DNA of 64,000 nucleotides. Source: an uncultured Sulfitobacter sp. Its GTDB lineage: Bacteria; Pseudomonadota; Alphaproteobacteria; Rhodobacterales; Rhodobacteraceae. The translations under genes were made by a program, and so were the position numbers. Below the pieces are notes generated by a model. The model was not told the DNA's origin. It searched no databases and was given only the letters and a program-made list of their open reading frames with translations. The stretch's first letter is position 1; the number at the start of each line of letters is the position of its first letter. This document shows positions 16,674 to 24,561 of the stretch, in pieces. The stretch lies in the NCBI GenBank assembly GCA_947492925.1, contig CANLOQ010000001.1, positions 1,178,001 to 1,242,000 on the forward strand, written 5' to 3'.

Positions 16674-17564
16674 TTACGTTTTTCCGTCACCTTCGGCGGC
16701 TTGGAGTTTGTCCTGCGTTTTGGTGTCAAAGTCAGAGGCATCGTGGCGTTCGTGCAGTTGCATGGACAGGTCATCGCCAAACGCGCGGTTGACCATGCGC
16801 CCGCGTGTGACAGCCGGGCGGGCATCAATCGCTTCGGCCCAGCGCAGGACGTTTTTGTAGGACGCTACATCGAGGAATTCGGCGGCACCGTAGAGCCGGC
16901 CCAGCACAAGCTGGCCGTACCACGCCCAGATTGCCATATCAGCGATGGAATAATCGCCCGCGAACCACGTGTTGTGGGCCAGATGCCGGTCCATCACGTC
17001 CAGCTGGCGTTTGGTTTCCATCGCAAAGCGGTTGATCGGGTATTCGAATTTTTCGGGCGCGTAGGCGTAGAAATGGCCAAATCCGCCGCCCAGATAAGGC
17101 GCGCTGCCCATTTGCCAGAAAAGCCAGCTGAGCGCTTCGGTGCGTTGGGCGGGATCGGTTGGCAGGAAGGCCCCGAATTTTTCCGCGAGATAGAGCAGGA
17201 TGGCGCCGGATTCGAAAACCCGTTGGGGGGTGTCGCCGGAGTGATCCATCAGCGCGGGGATTTTGGAGTTCGGGTTTGCGTCCACAAAGCCCGAGCCGAA
17301 CTGGTCGCCTTCTCCGATGTTGATGATCCAGGCGTCGTATTCCGCCCCCGTGTGTCCTGCGGCCAGCAGCTCTTCGAGAAGCACGGTCACTTTGACGCCG
17401 TTGGGTGTGGCGAGGGAGTAGAGCTGTAGCGGGTGCTTGCCGACTGGCAGGTCCTTATCGTGGGTAGGACCGGCGATGGGACGGTTGATGGAGGCGAATT
17501 TGCCGCCGGACTCGGCGTCCCATGTCCAGACTTTGGGGGGCTCGTAGGAAGATGTTTCGGTCAT
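16674..17564 (-). CDS. yghU: Glutathione-dependent disulfide-bond oxidoreductase, YghU type
   Basis: A 296-residue glutathione-transferase-family protein with the long N-terminal extension typical of YghU (INRPIAGPTHDKDLPVGKHPLQLYSLATPNG, split here over residues 27-57). The thioredoxin-like domain contains NPNSKIPAL and ESGAILLYLAEKFG, and the helical domain contains QMGSAPYLGGGFGHF and WFAGDYSIADMAIW. The E. coli enzyme reduces small disulfides with two bound glutathiones. Glutathione synthetase (gshB) is also in this window, though far away. Single gene, followed by its own terminator. Confidence 0.9.
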   Translation of the reverse strand: MTETSSYEPPKVWTWDAESGGKFASINRPIAGPTHDKDLPVGKHPLQLYSLATPNGVKVTVLLEELLAAGHTGAEYDAWIINIGEGDQFGSGFVDANPNSKIPALMDHSGDTPQRVFESGAILLYLAEKFGAFLPTDPAQRTEALSWLFWQMGSAPYLGGGFGHFYAYAPEKFEYPINRFAMETKRQLDVMDRHLAHNTWFAGDYSIADMAIWAWYGQLVLGRLYGAAEFLDVASYKNVLRWAEAIDARPAVTRGRMVNRAFGDDLSMQLHERHDASDFDTKTQDKLQAAEGDGKT

Positions 17565-17593
17565 TGCGTGTCCTTTTGCTGAAGTGGTGTCAG

Positions 17594-17648
17594 GGTGGAG
17601 GAGACCTCCACCTTACGGTTGGGGTGTAAGGTGGGGCTTTGGCCCGCC
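17594..17648. repeat. Pair of GTAA-headed REP-like hairpins (tail-out)
   Basis: A minus-oriented unit (17594-17616, stem GGTGGAGG / CCTCCACC) is followed by a plus-oriented one (17626-17648, GTAAGGTGGGGC then GGCCCGCC). Their heads face each other across nine bases. They lie in the 141-base gap between the divergent yghU and PhzF-like genes, upstream of both. Confidence 0.65.
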
Positions 17649-17705
17649 TTGTGCCAGTGCTATTTTTGGGTTCTGTCAAAACCGTGAGAAGGTTGAGGTG
17701 TAGGA

Positions 17706-18539
17706 ATGGTGCGGCGCTTTGTGCAATGTGACGTGTTCAGCGATGTGGCGCTGAAGGGCAACGGGCTGGCGGTGGTGCTGGACGGTGCGGGGCTGAGCGA
17801 TGCGCAGATGCAGGATTTCGCGGTCTGGACCAATCAGGCAGAGACCACATTCATTGTGCCGCCGGTTGATAGGGCGGCGGATTACGGTGTGCGGATTTTT
17901 TCGCCTACACATGAGATGCCTTTTGCGGGTCATCCGACGCTGGGCAGTTGCGCGGCCTGGCTGCAGGGCGGCGGTGTGCCGCGCGCGCCGGGGCGTGTGG
18001 TGCAGGAATGCGGGATCGGGCTGGTTGAGATTGATCTGAGCGGCACGGTGCCCGCCTTTGTGGCACCGCCGACTGCGATTACCCCGATGGACGCGGCGGA
18101 ACGGCTGCGTATTTGTGGGGCGCTTGGGATCAGGGCTGCGGAGGTTCTTGCGGCGGTGACGCTGGACAATGGCGTGCTGCGCCATGTGATTGAACTGCCC
18201 GATGCCGAACGGGTGCTGTCGCTGGATGCGGCGGCGGTGTCCCTGCCTGCATTTGCCGGGGTCAGCGTGATCGGGCGGTATCCGGCGGGACAAACAGCGG
18301 CGTTCGAGACGCGCAATCTGACGCCTGCGTCGCTGATGGCAGAGGACCCGATTACCGGGTCGATGAACGCGGCGATTGCTGTTTGGCTGAAAGCCGAAGG
18401 GCGGCTGGAGACGGATATTGTGATTGCGCAGGGCACCGCGATGGGGCGTCTGGGGCGGGTCCATGTTGCACGCCGTGGCGCGGATGTGATGATCGGGGGG
18501 CAGACGGTGATTGTGATCGAGGGTACGGTCCATTTGTGA
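17706..18539 (+). CDS. PhzF-family isomerase/epimerase-like protein
   Basis: A 277-residue PhzF-fold protein. The catalytic glutamate is E46 in TNQAETTF, and the two-domain family motifs AGHPTLGSCAAW (about residues 78-89) and EDPITGSMNAAIAVW (about 213-227) are present. Members isomerise or epimerise small metabolites, with phenazine precursors the best known case. No phenazine genes are nearby, so a general metabolic role is more likely. It starts 58 bases after a REP-like pair and is followed by another unit before a small secreted protein. Confidence 0.85.
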   Translation: MVRRFVQCDVFSDVALKGNGLAVVLDGAGLSDAQMQDFAVWTNQAETTFIVPPVDRAADYGVRIFSPTHEMPFAGHPTLGSCAAWLQGGGVPRAPGRVVQECGIGLVEIDLSGTVPAFVAPPTAITPMDAAERLRICGALGIRAAEVLAAVTLDNGVLRHVIELPDAERVLSLDAAAVSLPAFAGVSVIGRYPAGQTAAFETRNLTPASLMAEDPITGSMNAAIAVWLKAEGRLETDIVIAQGTAMGRLGRVHVARRGADVMIGGQTVIVIEGTVHL

Positions 18540-18546
18540 GGATCGG

Positions 18547-18569
18547 GTAAGGTGGCGCTGTGCGCCGCC
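18547..18569 (+). repeat. GTAA-headed REP-like hairpin
   Basis: Unit beginning GTAAGGTGGCGC and folding GGTGGCGC / GCGCCGCC around TGT. It occupies most of the 43-base gap between the PhzF-like gene and the next gene, so the two genes are joined by this hairpin if co-transcribed. Confidence 0.6.
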
Positions 18570-18582
18570 AGCGGGAGACAGA

Positions 18583-19239
18583 GTGGCGAAGGCAGCGCGA
18601 AATTTGGTGCGGGCGTGGCTGGCGGCCTTTGCGCTGTGGTGTGCAGCGCTGGCCGCGGCAGCGCAGGAGCCGGTGCCGGTGCAACAGGGGTTGATGTGGA
18701 ACAGGACCGGGTTGCCGGCGGTGTTTCCATTACAGGTGCGCAGTGCGTTTGGGATGAATTATTTCCTGACACTCTATGATGCCGAGACGGGTGCCCCAGC
18801 GCTTGCCGCCTATTTCGAAGGCGGGCGGTTCTTTCGGGTGCTGGTGCCGCCCGGGCGGTTCAGACTGCGGCTGGCAGCGGGGCAGGTCTGGCAGGGGGAA
18901 GACGCGCTGTTTGGCGCGGGCGCGCGGACCCGGTTCATTGATATTCCGCAACCTCTGACCTTTGCGGTAACGGGATTTGACCGGAAGTCGGGTCATACGC
19001 TTGATCTGCGCCGGGTGATGGGGCGCGATGCGATGCTGGTGCCGATTGCGCCGCTTGGCACGTGTCAGGCCGTGCGGCTGGTGGCTGACCGTGCGGCGGA
19101 GGGACCGCATGGGACGCTGTTGCAGCGGGTGATTGGGCCAGCGGGGGCGCCGAAGCGGCGCCTGCGCGCGTGGCATGGTGCTTGGGCTGATTTGCGGTTT
19201 GTCGTGCGCAGGCGGGTTTGTCCGGTTGCGGGGTCGTAA
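18583..19239 (+). CDS. Hypothetical secreted protein
   Basis: A 218-residue protein starting at a GTG with GGGAGA six bases ahead. Residues 1-27 look like a signal peptide (hydrophobic stretch ending AAAAQ). The mature part is rich in beta-type segments (FRVLVPPGRFRLRLAAGQVWQGE near residues 84-106, in two halves), and the only two mature-part cysteines (in GTCQAV and RRVCPV) could pair. I recognise no family. It follows the PhzF-like gene by 43 bases and is convergent with rpmJ. A GC-rich hairpin just after the stop may end its transcript. Confidence 0.6.
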   Translation: MAKAARNLVRAWLAAFALWCAALAAAAQEPVPVQQGLMWNRTGLPAVFPLQVRSAFGMNYFLTLYDAETGAPALAAYFEGGRFFRVLVPPGRFRLRLAAGQVWQGEDALFGAGARTRFIDIPQPLTFAVTGFDRKSGHTLDLRRVMGRDAMLVPIAPLGTCQAVRLVADRAAEGPHGTLLQRVIGPAGAPKRRLRAWHGAWADLRFVVRRRVCPVAGS

Positions 19240-19265
19240 CGGGGCCGCGCGTGCGGCCGCCCCAA

Positions 19266-19296
19266 AAGAAAAAGCCGCCCCCTGAGGGACGGCTTG
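19266..19296 (-). terminator. Intrinsic terminator after rpmJ
   Basis: AAGCCG (19272-19277) pairs with CGGCTT (19290-19295), with further GC pairs inside the loop. The minus strand then reads TTTTTCTTTT, a strong U-run, 30 bases beyond the rpmJ stop. Confidence 0.75.
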
Positions 19297-19325
19297 TCAA
19301 AGAGGCGAAATGCCCCGCGCGACGT

Positions 19326-19451
19326 TCAGCCCTGGCGGGCTTTGAACCGGCGCTGCGTCTTGTTGATCACGTAAACGCGGCCCTTGCGACGCACAACGCG
19401 GCAATCACGGTGCCGGTTTTTGAGCGAGCGGAGCGAATTGCGAACTTTCAT
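19326..19451 (-). CDS. rpmJ: 50S ribosomal protein L36
   Basis: Complete 41-residue L36, beginning [17 protein letters not shown] and ending RRFKARQG. The zinc-ribbon ligands of the classical form are not all present (one cysteine, no CxxC), so this is the zinc-independent type common in alphaproteobacteria. An open frame extends 24 codons upstream, but AGGA eight bases before 19451 and the family length fix the start. It is followed by its own terminator and lies next to tRNA-Val, outside the ribosomal protein operons. Confidence 0.95.
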   Translation of the reverse strand: MKVRNSLRSLKNRHRDCRVVRRKGRVYVINKTQRRFKARQG

Positions 19452-19542
19452 GTTCTTATCCTTCCTGTCAGGCCCTGCCTTCGGAGAGAAGGACCAGCGC
19501 CGGGTTACGATCAGACCCCACAACAGGGGCCGGTGAATTGCG

Positions 19543-19617
19543 TGGTGGGCGATACTGGGATCGAACCAGTGACCCCTTCGATGTCAACGAAGTGCTCTAC
19601 CGCTGAGCTAATCACCC
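19543..19617 (-). tRNA. tRNA-Val (anticodon GAC)
   Basis: A 75-nt cloverleaf including an encoded CCA. The acceptor stem GGGTGAT/ATCGCCC, D-arm GCTC..GAGC, anticodon stem CTTCG/CGAAG with loop TTGACAT, and T-arm ACTGG-TTCGATC-CCAGT are all present. Confidence 0.95.
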
Positions 19618-19765
19618 ACTTTTCAACGCGTTAGTCCGGCCCCAAACAAAAATGGGGCGCGAAAAGACGCGCCGTTGCGGGTGCTATAAAAGGAGTCGCG
19701 CGGACGATCAAGGGGCTTTTGGCATTAGGGTGTTTTGCGCTATATCTGCACCAAAGGGGAAGTCG

Positions 19766-20626
19766 ATGCCGAGCACTGCCTATGACGTGATCAAACCCGC
19801 CAGAGACTTGTCCTGCGTGGTTTTTGCATCGCCCCATTCGGGGCGCGACTATCCGTGGACTTTTTTGCGGACATCCGTGCTGGATGAACACGCGATCCGG
19901 TCGTCCGAGGATGCGTTTGTCGATCAGCTTTTTGAGTGCGCGCCGCAATTTGGCGCGGCGTTCATCAAGGCTGGCGCGCCGCGCGCTTTTGTCGATCTGA
20001 ACCGCGCCAAGGATGAGCTTGACCCTGCATTGATAGAGGGGGTGCGCCGCCGGGGGCATAATCCGCGCATTGCCTCTGGTCTTGGGGTCATTCCGCGGGT
20101 GGTTGCGAACGGGCGGGCGATCTATCGCGGCAAACTGAGCGCGGAGGAAGCGCGCCGCCGGATCGAGACCTATTGGCAGCCCTATCATGCCAAGCTGCAA
20201 TCGCTTTTGGATGATGCCCACCGGCGCCACGGGCAGGCGGTGTTGATTGATTGTCATTCGATGCCGCATGAAGCGATGGATGGTGTTGTGCGCACCGGGG
20301 CGACCCGGCCCGATATTGTGTTGGGTGACCGGTTTGGGGCGGCGGCCAGTGGTGACGTGGTGGACCGGGTTGAGGCGGCTTTTGCCAGTGCCGGTTTTGT
20401 GGTCACGCGCAATACGCCCTTTGCGGGGGCCTATATCACACAGGCTTACGGAAGGCCCGGGCGCGCGCAGCACGCTGTGCAGGTCGAAGTTGACCGGTCG
20501 CTTTATATGAACGAGACGCTGATCCGCCCCAACGGGGATTTTGAGCGCGTGCGCGATGCGCTGCGCGAGGTCGTGGCCGAGATTGCCCTCATCGGGCAGG
20601 GCCGGGTGCCGCTGGCGGCGGAATAG
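19766..20626 (+). CDS. N-formylglutamate amidohydrolase family protein
   Basis: A 286-residue member of the N-formylglutamate amidohydrolase family (PF05013). Motifs are VFASPHSGRDYP (about residues 21-32), RSSEDAFVDQLF (about 47-58), FVDLNRAKDELDP (about 75-87) and LIDCHSMPH (about 162-170), which carry the metal-binding and substrate-arginine positions. HutG-type enzymes release glutamate and formate at the end of histidine breakdown; no hut genes are next to it, so a general deformylase role is possible. AAAGGGGAA before the ATG fixes the start. Confidence 0.88.
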   Translation: MPSTAYDVIKPARDLSCVVFASPHSGRDYPWTFLRTSVLDEHAIRSSEDAFVDQLFECAPQFGAAFIKAGAPRAFVDLNRAKDELDPALIEGVRRRGHNPRIASGLGVIPRVVANGRAIYRGKLSAEEARRRIETYWQPYHAKLQSLLDDAHRRHGQAVLIDCHSMPHEAMDGVVRTGATRPDIVLGDRFGAAASGDVVDRVEAAFASAGFVVTRNTPFAGAYITQAYGRPGRAQHAVQVEVDRSLYMNETLIRPNGDFERVRDALREVVAEIALIGQGRVPLAAE

Positions 20627-20636
20627 CGGCACGCCG

Positions 20637-21128
20637 TCAGGTCAGGCGTGTAAGGCCGATGCCGACGCAGAGAACGCCAAGACCGGTCGCGGCGGTGCGC
20701 ATCTGGTTCCAGAACTGCCAGTCGGGTGAATAGGCGTCCCATATTCTTTGTGCAGTTTGCCTGTCTTGTGGCACCTCAAGCAGCGCCAGAGCTTCGTTCA
20801 TCGGGACGTTTGCCAGCATGGTCAGAAGCACGCTTAGACATGTAACGACGGCTGTTGCGATGCCGAACCACAGGGCCGCCGGGCGTTGCGCTGTCTTGAT
20901 CAAAAAGAGTGTTGCGATCAGCAGGACAATCGGGGTGCCAAAGAAGGCCGGTGCAAAGACCGCGTTTACCACCGAGGCGTTCATGGCCTGCATGGCCGAT
21001 ATCGCAACGCGCGGGTCGGCGGTGTCCAGTCCCCACATGGTTGAACAGACCCAAGCATAGAAAAACCCAAAGAGCGCTGCGGACATAAGCAGGCTGAGCA
21101 GGCACAGGGGGCGTGTGAGTGAGGTCAT
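20637..21128 (-). CDS. DUF1772-family membrane protein
   Basis: A 163-residue protein with four membrane helices (about residues 8-28, 52-76, 85-105 and 145-162), matching the DUF1772 (anthrone-oxygenase-like) family layout, including a conserved tryptophan-rich loop WDAYSPDWQFWNQMR before the last helix. The function is unknown in bacteria. It is divergent from a TetR regulator, with two operator-like repeats in the 90-base gap, so it is the likely target of that regulator. Confidence 0.75.
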   Translation of the reverse strand: MTSLTRPLCLLSLLMSAALFGFFYAWVCSTMWGLDTADPRVAISAMQAMNASVVNAVFAPAFFGTPIVLLIATLFLIKTAQRPAALWFGIATAVVTCLSVLLTMLANVPMNEALALLEVPQDRQTAQRIWDAYSPDWQFWNQMRTAATGLGVLCVGIGLTRLT

Positions 21129-21142
21129 GAAAATTCTTCAAT

Positions 21143-21192
21143 ATCCGTATAGATGTGTACGTCTTTACATATCCGTACTCTTGTGTACGGAT
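21143..21192. promoter_or_regulatory. Two tandem operator-like repeats between DUF1772 and TetR genes
   Basis: ATCCGTAC (21171-21178) and GTACGGAT (21185-21192) form a perfect 8+8 dyad with a six-base spacer. A second, imperfect copy (ATCCGTAT...GTACGTCT, 21143-21164) lies exactly 28 bases away. Size and position fit a TetR dimer site in duplicate controlling both divergent genes. Confidence 0.7.
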
Positions 21193-21218
21193 AGCTGTCA
21201 AGCGTTTTGGAGAAGCGG

Positions 21219-21818
21219 ATGCGTGAGGACAGAAGAACCGCCCGGATGCGAGAGATCGAGGCTGTGGCCTATGATCTGTTTGCGCAGCATGGGTTTGAGG
21301 GCACGTCGATGCTGGCCGTGGCCAAGGCGGCCAAGGCATCGAACGAGACGTTGTACCGCTGGTACGGGGATAAGGCCGGGTTGTTTCAAAGCATGGTGCA
21401 GGCCAACGCGTCGGATGTGCGCGAGGTTCTGGAGGCTGCGATTGCCGAACGCGGCACACCGATGCAGGTGCTTGAGCGCGTGGCTCCGGCGTTGCTGGCG
21501 ATGCTGTTGGGGGACCGTGCGATTTTGCTGAACCGGGCGGCGGCGTCAGACCCCGGCGGCGCGTTGGGTAGGCTTTTGGCGGCATCGGGCCGGGACGCGG
21601 TTTTGCCGCTGATCGAAGCGGTACTAAAGGACGCGGTACAGGCTGGTGCTTTGAAAGCGCCTGATGTCGGGGAAATTGGCCCGTTGCTGGTGCATTTGCT
21701 GGTGGGGGACCGGCAGATCCGGCGGGTGATCGGCACAATGGCGGCCCCGTCCGATGCAGAGGTGCAGGCGATGGCAAACAGCGCGCTGGCGCAGTTTCGC
21801 GCCCTGTGCGCGCCCTGA
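21219..21818 (+). CDS. TetR-family transcriptional regulator
   Basis: A 199-residue repressor. The N-terminal helix-turn-helix (about residues 9-55) reads AYDLFAQHGFEGTSMLAVAKAAKASNETLYRWYGDKAGLF across two pieces, with the usual GF..TS and LY.WF/Y.K pattern. The C-terminal ligand domain is unassigned. The ATG at 21219 has GGAG six bases ahead; an in-frame TTG at 21207 is less likely. It probably represses itself and the divergent DUF1772 membrane protein through the tandem dyads in between. The inducer is unknown. Confidence 0.88.
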   Translation: MREDRRTARMREIEAVAYDLFAQHGFEGTSMLAVAKAAKASNETLYRWYGDKAGLFQSMVQANASDVREVLEAAIAERGTPMQVLERVAPALLAMLLGDRAILLNRAAASDPGGALGRLLAASGRDAVLPLIEAVLKDAVQAGALKAPDVGEIGPLLVHLLVGDRQIRRVIGTMAAPSDAEVQAMANSALAQFRALCAP

Positions 21819-21831
21819 CAAGAAGAGCGCG

Positions 21832-23085
21832 CTATCGCAGGGCGCGGCCTTTGACGATGGCCTTGGTGCCAAAGCGGTCGCGGATGGCGTCGGTCGCGCG
21901 TTCTGCTTTGGTGCGTTGCTGTGCATCGGGGTCGAGCAGATCACCGGCCAGATCGGCCCCTTCGCCGGTGCTGAGATCGGAAATGCCAACCCCGATCAGG
22001 CGGAACGGGCCGGGATCGTCCAGTTGATCAAAAAGTGCGCGGGCGGTGCGGTAGATGCGGTCTGCAAGCTGCGTTGGATCACTGAGCGAGACGCGGCGCG
22101 TGAGGGTCTTGAAATCGCTGCGCTTGAGCTTGAGCGTGACAATGCGGCCCGCCGCGTCCTTGGCCTTGGCCCGGTCGGCAACCTGCACCGACAGCCGCCA
22201 CAGGTGACCGTCGAGGATGTCCGCATCCGCGGTGTCATCGCCAAAGGTGGTTTCCTTGGAAATGGATTTGACCGGCTCATGGGCCGAGACGCGGCGGTGG
22301 TCCTGCCCGCGCGCCAGATGCCAGAGCCGTTCGCCCATCCCGCCGAAGCGCACGATCAGATCGGTTTTTTCCCAGCGCAAAAGATCCGCGAAGGTGCGGA
22401 TGCCGGCCTTGTCCAGTGCGGCCTGCGTCACGGCCCCGACGCCCCAGATCAGCTTGATCGGTTTGTCGCGGAGGAAATTATTGGTTTCCGCCTTGCCGAT
22501 GATGGAAAAGCCGTGCGGTTTGTCGAGATCGGAGGCAACCTTGGCCAGAAACTTGTTATGGCTCAGGCCGATGGAACCGGTGAGGCCCAGTTCGGTTTTC
22601 ATGCGGCGGACCAGACGGGCCAGCATCACGGCGGGGGCATGGCCGTGCAGGCGGGCGGTCCCGGTCATGTCGAGAAATGCCTCGTCCAGTGACAGCGGTT
22701 CGATGGCGGGAGTCAGTTCTTCCATCATCAGACGGATCGCACGGGAGGCCTCAACATAGGCGTCCATGCGGGGTTTGATGATGACGGCGTCGGGGCAGAG
22801 TTTCAGCGCCTTGAACATCGGCATCGCGGAACGGACGCCGCGGATGCGCGCGACATAGCAGGCGGTTGAGACCACCCCGCGCCGCCCGCCACCGATGATC
22901 ACGGGCTTGCCGTCAAGCGCGGGGTTGTCGCGTTTTTCAACGGAGGCATAGAAGGCATCGCAATCCATGTGGGCGATGGTAAGGTCGTTCAGTTCAGGAT
23001 GGGACAGCACGCGGGGGCTGCCGCAGGCGGGGCAACGGCGGGCGGCGGGGATTTCGGAAAGGCAATCGCGGCAGAGAGCGGCCAA
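21832..23085 (-). CDS. dinB: DNA polymerase IV (Y-family) with N-terminal zinc-ribbon-like motif
   Basis: A 417-residue Y-family translesion polymerase. Palm motifs are MDCDAFYASVE (40-50, metal ligand D41) and SLDEAFLD (132-139, D134/E135). The helix-hairpin-helix LIWGVGAVTQAALDKAGI (about 213-230) and little-finger region follow. Residues 1-25 carry two CxxC pairs (C5/C8 and C18/C21), a short zinc-ribbon-like extension absent from the E. coli enzyme. The gene is convergent with tetR at a 13-base gap. It is expected to be SOS-linked, but I found no clear operator upstream. Confidence 0.95.
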   Translation of the reverse strand: MAALCRDCLSEIPAARRCPACGSPRVLSHPELNDLTIAHMDCDAFYASVEKRDNPALDGKPVIIGGGRRGVVSTACYVARIRGVRSAMPMFKALKLCPDAVIIKPRMDAYVEASRAIRLMMEELTPAIEPLSLDEAFLDMTGTARLHGHAPAVMLARLVRRMKTELGLTGSIGLSHNKFLAKVASDLDKPHGFSIIGKAETNNFLRDKPIKLIWGVGAVTQAALDKAGIRTFADLLRWEKTDLIVRFGGMGERLWHLARGQDHRRVSAHEPVKSISKETTFGDDTADADILDGHLWRLSVQVADRAKAKDAAGRIVTLKLKRSDFKTLTRRVSLSDPTQLADRIYRTARALFDQLDDPGPFRLIGVGISDLSTGEGADLAGDLLDPDAQQRTKAERATDAIRDRFGTKAIVKGRALR

Positions 23086-23155
23086 GGGGGAGTCCGATCA
23101 TTGGTGAACGCACAGATAATAGCGAAGGCAGGTATGCAGGGACAAGGGTGGTTGC

Positions 23156-23581
23156 ATGGAATTCAATGGGGCAAAGGTGGCACTGTTTCTGGGCGACAGG
23201 CTTGCCGTGATCCTGCGCGAGGACATTGCGGGTTTGCCCTTTGCCGGGCATTGGGATTTTCCCGGTGGTGGCCGCGAGGGGGATGAGACGCCTTTTGCCT
23301 GCATGGCGCGGGAATGTTTCGAGGAATTGGGCCTGCATGTTGCGGCGCGGCATGTTGTGTGGTCCCGGTCCTTTGTGCGGGATGCCCCGGCGCAGGGCAT
23401 TGCATGGTTTTTCGTGGCGCATCTGCCCGCGACGGCGGCGCGCGATGTGGTGTTCGGGGATGAGGGAGAACGCTGGACCTTGATGCGGCCTGAGACCTTT
23501 CTGGCGCATCCACGCGCGATTCCCGCGTTCCAGACGCGGTTGCGTATTTACCTGAAGGACGCAGGCCAAGACAATTTGTAA
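23156..23581 (+). CDS. NUDIX hydrolase
   Basis: A 141-residue protein with a full Nudix box: GGGREGDETPFACMARECFE then ELGL, about residues 37-60, giving the REx2-3EE metal-binding helix. Members cleave a nucleoside diphosphate linked to another group; the short length and lack of other domains do not identify the substrate. The start at 23156 lacks a strong ribosome site (GGTTGC), and initiation may be weak. It is divergent from dinB. Confidence 0.85.
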   Translation: MEFNGAKVALFLGDRLAVILREDIAGLPFAGHWDFPGGGREGDETPFACMARECFEELGLHVAARHVVWSRSFVRDAPAQGIAWFFVAHLPATAARDVVFGDEGERWTLMRPETFLAHPRAIPAFQTRLRIYLKDAGQDNL

Positions 23582-23597
23582 AGAAATCCGGTGTTTT

Positions 23598-23704
23598 ACA
23601 AGAAAGCCCCCCGCTGCCTTAAGCGGGGGGGAGGTGACGAACATCAGGAAGATCCAGTTCGTCGGGGAGTATCACCTAGGGTAAACCTAGCAGTGGAATG
23701 TCCT
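23598..23704 (-). ncRNA. Candidate small RNA between NUDIX and pyrF
   Basis: Reading leftward from a TTGACC promoter, the 107-base stretch has no convincing coding frame but folds into CTAGG/CCTAG (around 23676-23690), GACGAAC/GTTCGTC (23636-23642 with 23657-23663) and a terminator hairpin. The alternative is that it is just the 3' untranslated region of pyrF, which runs in the same direction. Expression is unproven. Confidence 0.35.
23604..23630 (-). terminator. Terminator hairpin, minus strand
   Basis: CCCCCCGCT (23607-23615) pairs with AGCGGGGGG (23622-23630) around a six-base loop. The minus strand then reads GCTTTCTTG. It would end the candidate small RNA or pyrF transcripts; on the plus strand, toward which NUDIX reads, no U-run follows. 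Confidence 0.65.
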
Positions 23705-23710
23705 ATCACA

Positions 23711-23739
23711 TAGTCAGGAATTCCTGACTAAGGGGTCAA
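23711..23739 (-). promoter_or_regulatory. Promoter with embedded perfect palindrome
   Basis: TTGACC (minus strand, 23734-23739) is followed at 17-18 bases by TGACTA/GACTAT. The spacer and -10 are covered by TAGTCAGGAATTCCTGACTA (23711-23730), a perfect 20-base palindrome. A repressor bound there would block RNA polymerase. The -10 match is modest. Confidence 0.45.
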
Positions 23740-23768
23740 TTTTTGGGTTGTGCTGAATTTACTACAGT

Positions 23769-23788
23769 CTGAGGTTGAAAAACCTCAG
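23769..23788 (-). terminator. Hairpin overlapping the pyrF stop codon
   Basis: CTGAGGTT (23769-23776) pairs with AACCTCAG (23781-23788) around a four-base loop. The pyrF TGA (23785-23787) is inside the stem. No U-run follows, so it may protect the 3' end rather than terminate. Confidence 0.4.
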
Positions 23789-24486
23789 GCGGACATCTCG
23801 GCCAGAATGGCTTGGGCGGCGGTCTTTGGGTCCGCTGCCTGCCAGATGGGACGGCCCACCACGATGTGATCCACGCCGTCGCGCACGGCTTGCGCCGGGG
23901 TCGCGACACGTTTTTGATCCCCCAGTGCGGCACCGGCAGGGCGCACGCCGGGGGTAACAATCAGTTTGCCCGCCGCTTCGGGCAGGGCGCGGATTGCGGC
24001 GGCTTCCTGTGGGGAGGCGATGACGCCGTCTGCACCGGCATCAAATGCGCGGGCGGCGCGGGTGTGTACCAGATCAGCCAGATCGCCGGGCTGGATCAAG
24101 GCCGCGTCCAGGTCAGCGCGGTCAAGCGAGGTGAGAATTGTCACGCCAAGGATCTTGAGATTGCTGCCTGCGGCCCCTTCCTTGGCGGCGCGCACCACAT
24201 GCGGATCACCGTGGACCGTCAGGAAATCCAGATCGAACTGCGCCAGACCGCGCACGGCGGCCTCAACCGTGGCACCGATGTCAAACAGCTTCATGTCCAG
24301 AAAGATGCGTTTGCCGTGCTCTTGCTTGAGTTCATTGGCAAGCGCCAGCCCGCCGCCCGTGAGCATGCCCAGCCCGATCTTGTAGAACGATACGGCGTCA
24401 CCAAGTTTATTGGCAAGCTCTAGCCCCGCCACCGCGTGAGGGACATCAAGGGCGACGATCAGGCGGTCATCAGGCTGGTGTGTCAT
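23785..24486 (-). CDS. pyrF: Orotidine 5'-phosphate decarboxylase
   Basis: A 233-residue enzyme that makes UMP, the last step of pyrimidine synthesis. It has the LIVALDVP N-terminus, the catalytic DxKxxD motif in FLDMKLFDIG (about residues 62-71), LTVHG near 90 and the phosphate-gripper VTPGVRP (about 178-184) plus DHIVVGRPI near the C-terminus. Full length for the short bacterial class. It is followed downstream by a possible small RNA and terminator, and preceded by a small gene of unknown function on the same strand. Confidence 0.96.
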   Translation of the reverse strand: MTHQPDDRLIVALDVPHAVAGLELANKLGDAVSFYKIGLGMLTGGGLALANELKQEHGKRIFLDMKLFDIGATVEAAVRGLAQFDLDFLTVHGDPHVVRAAKEGAAGSNLKILGVTILTSLDRADLDAALIQPGDLADLVHTRAARAFDAGADGVIASPQEAAAIRALPEAAGKLIVTPGVRPAGAALGDQKRVATPAQAVRDGVDHIVVGRPIWQAADPKTAAQAILAEMSA

Positions 24487-24561
24487 GACGGGCAGGCTCC
24501 GGTTCTGGTGAGGTTCCGGTGGGGACTGCCTTATGCGGTCTGAAGGGTCAAGTGCGCGTGG

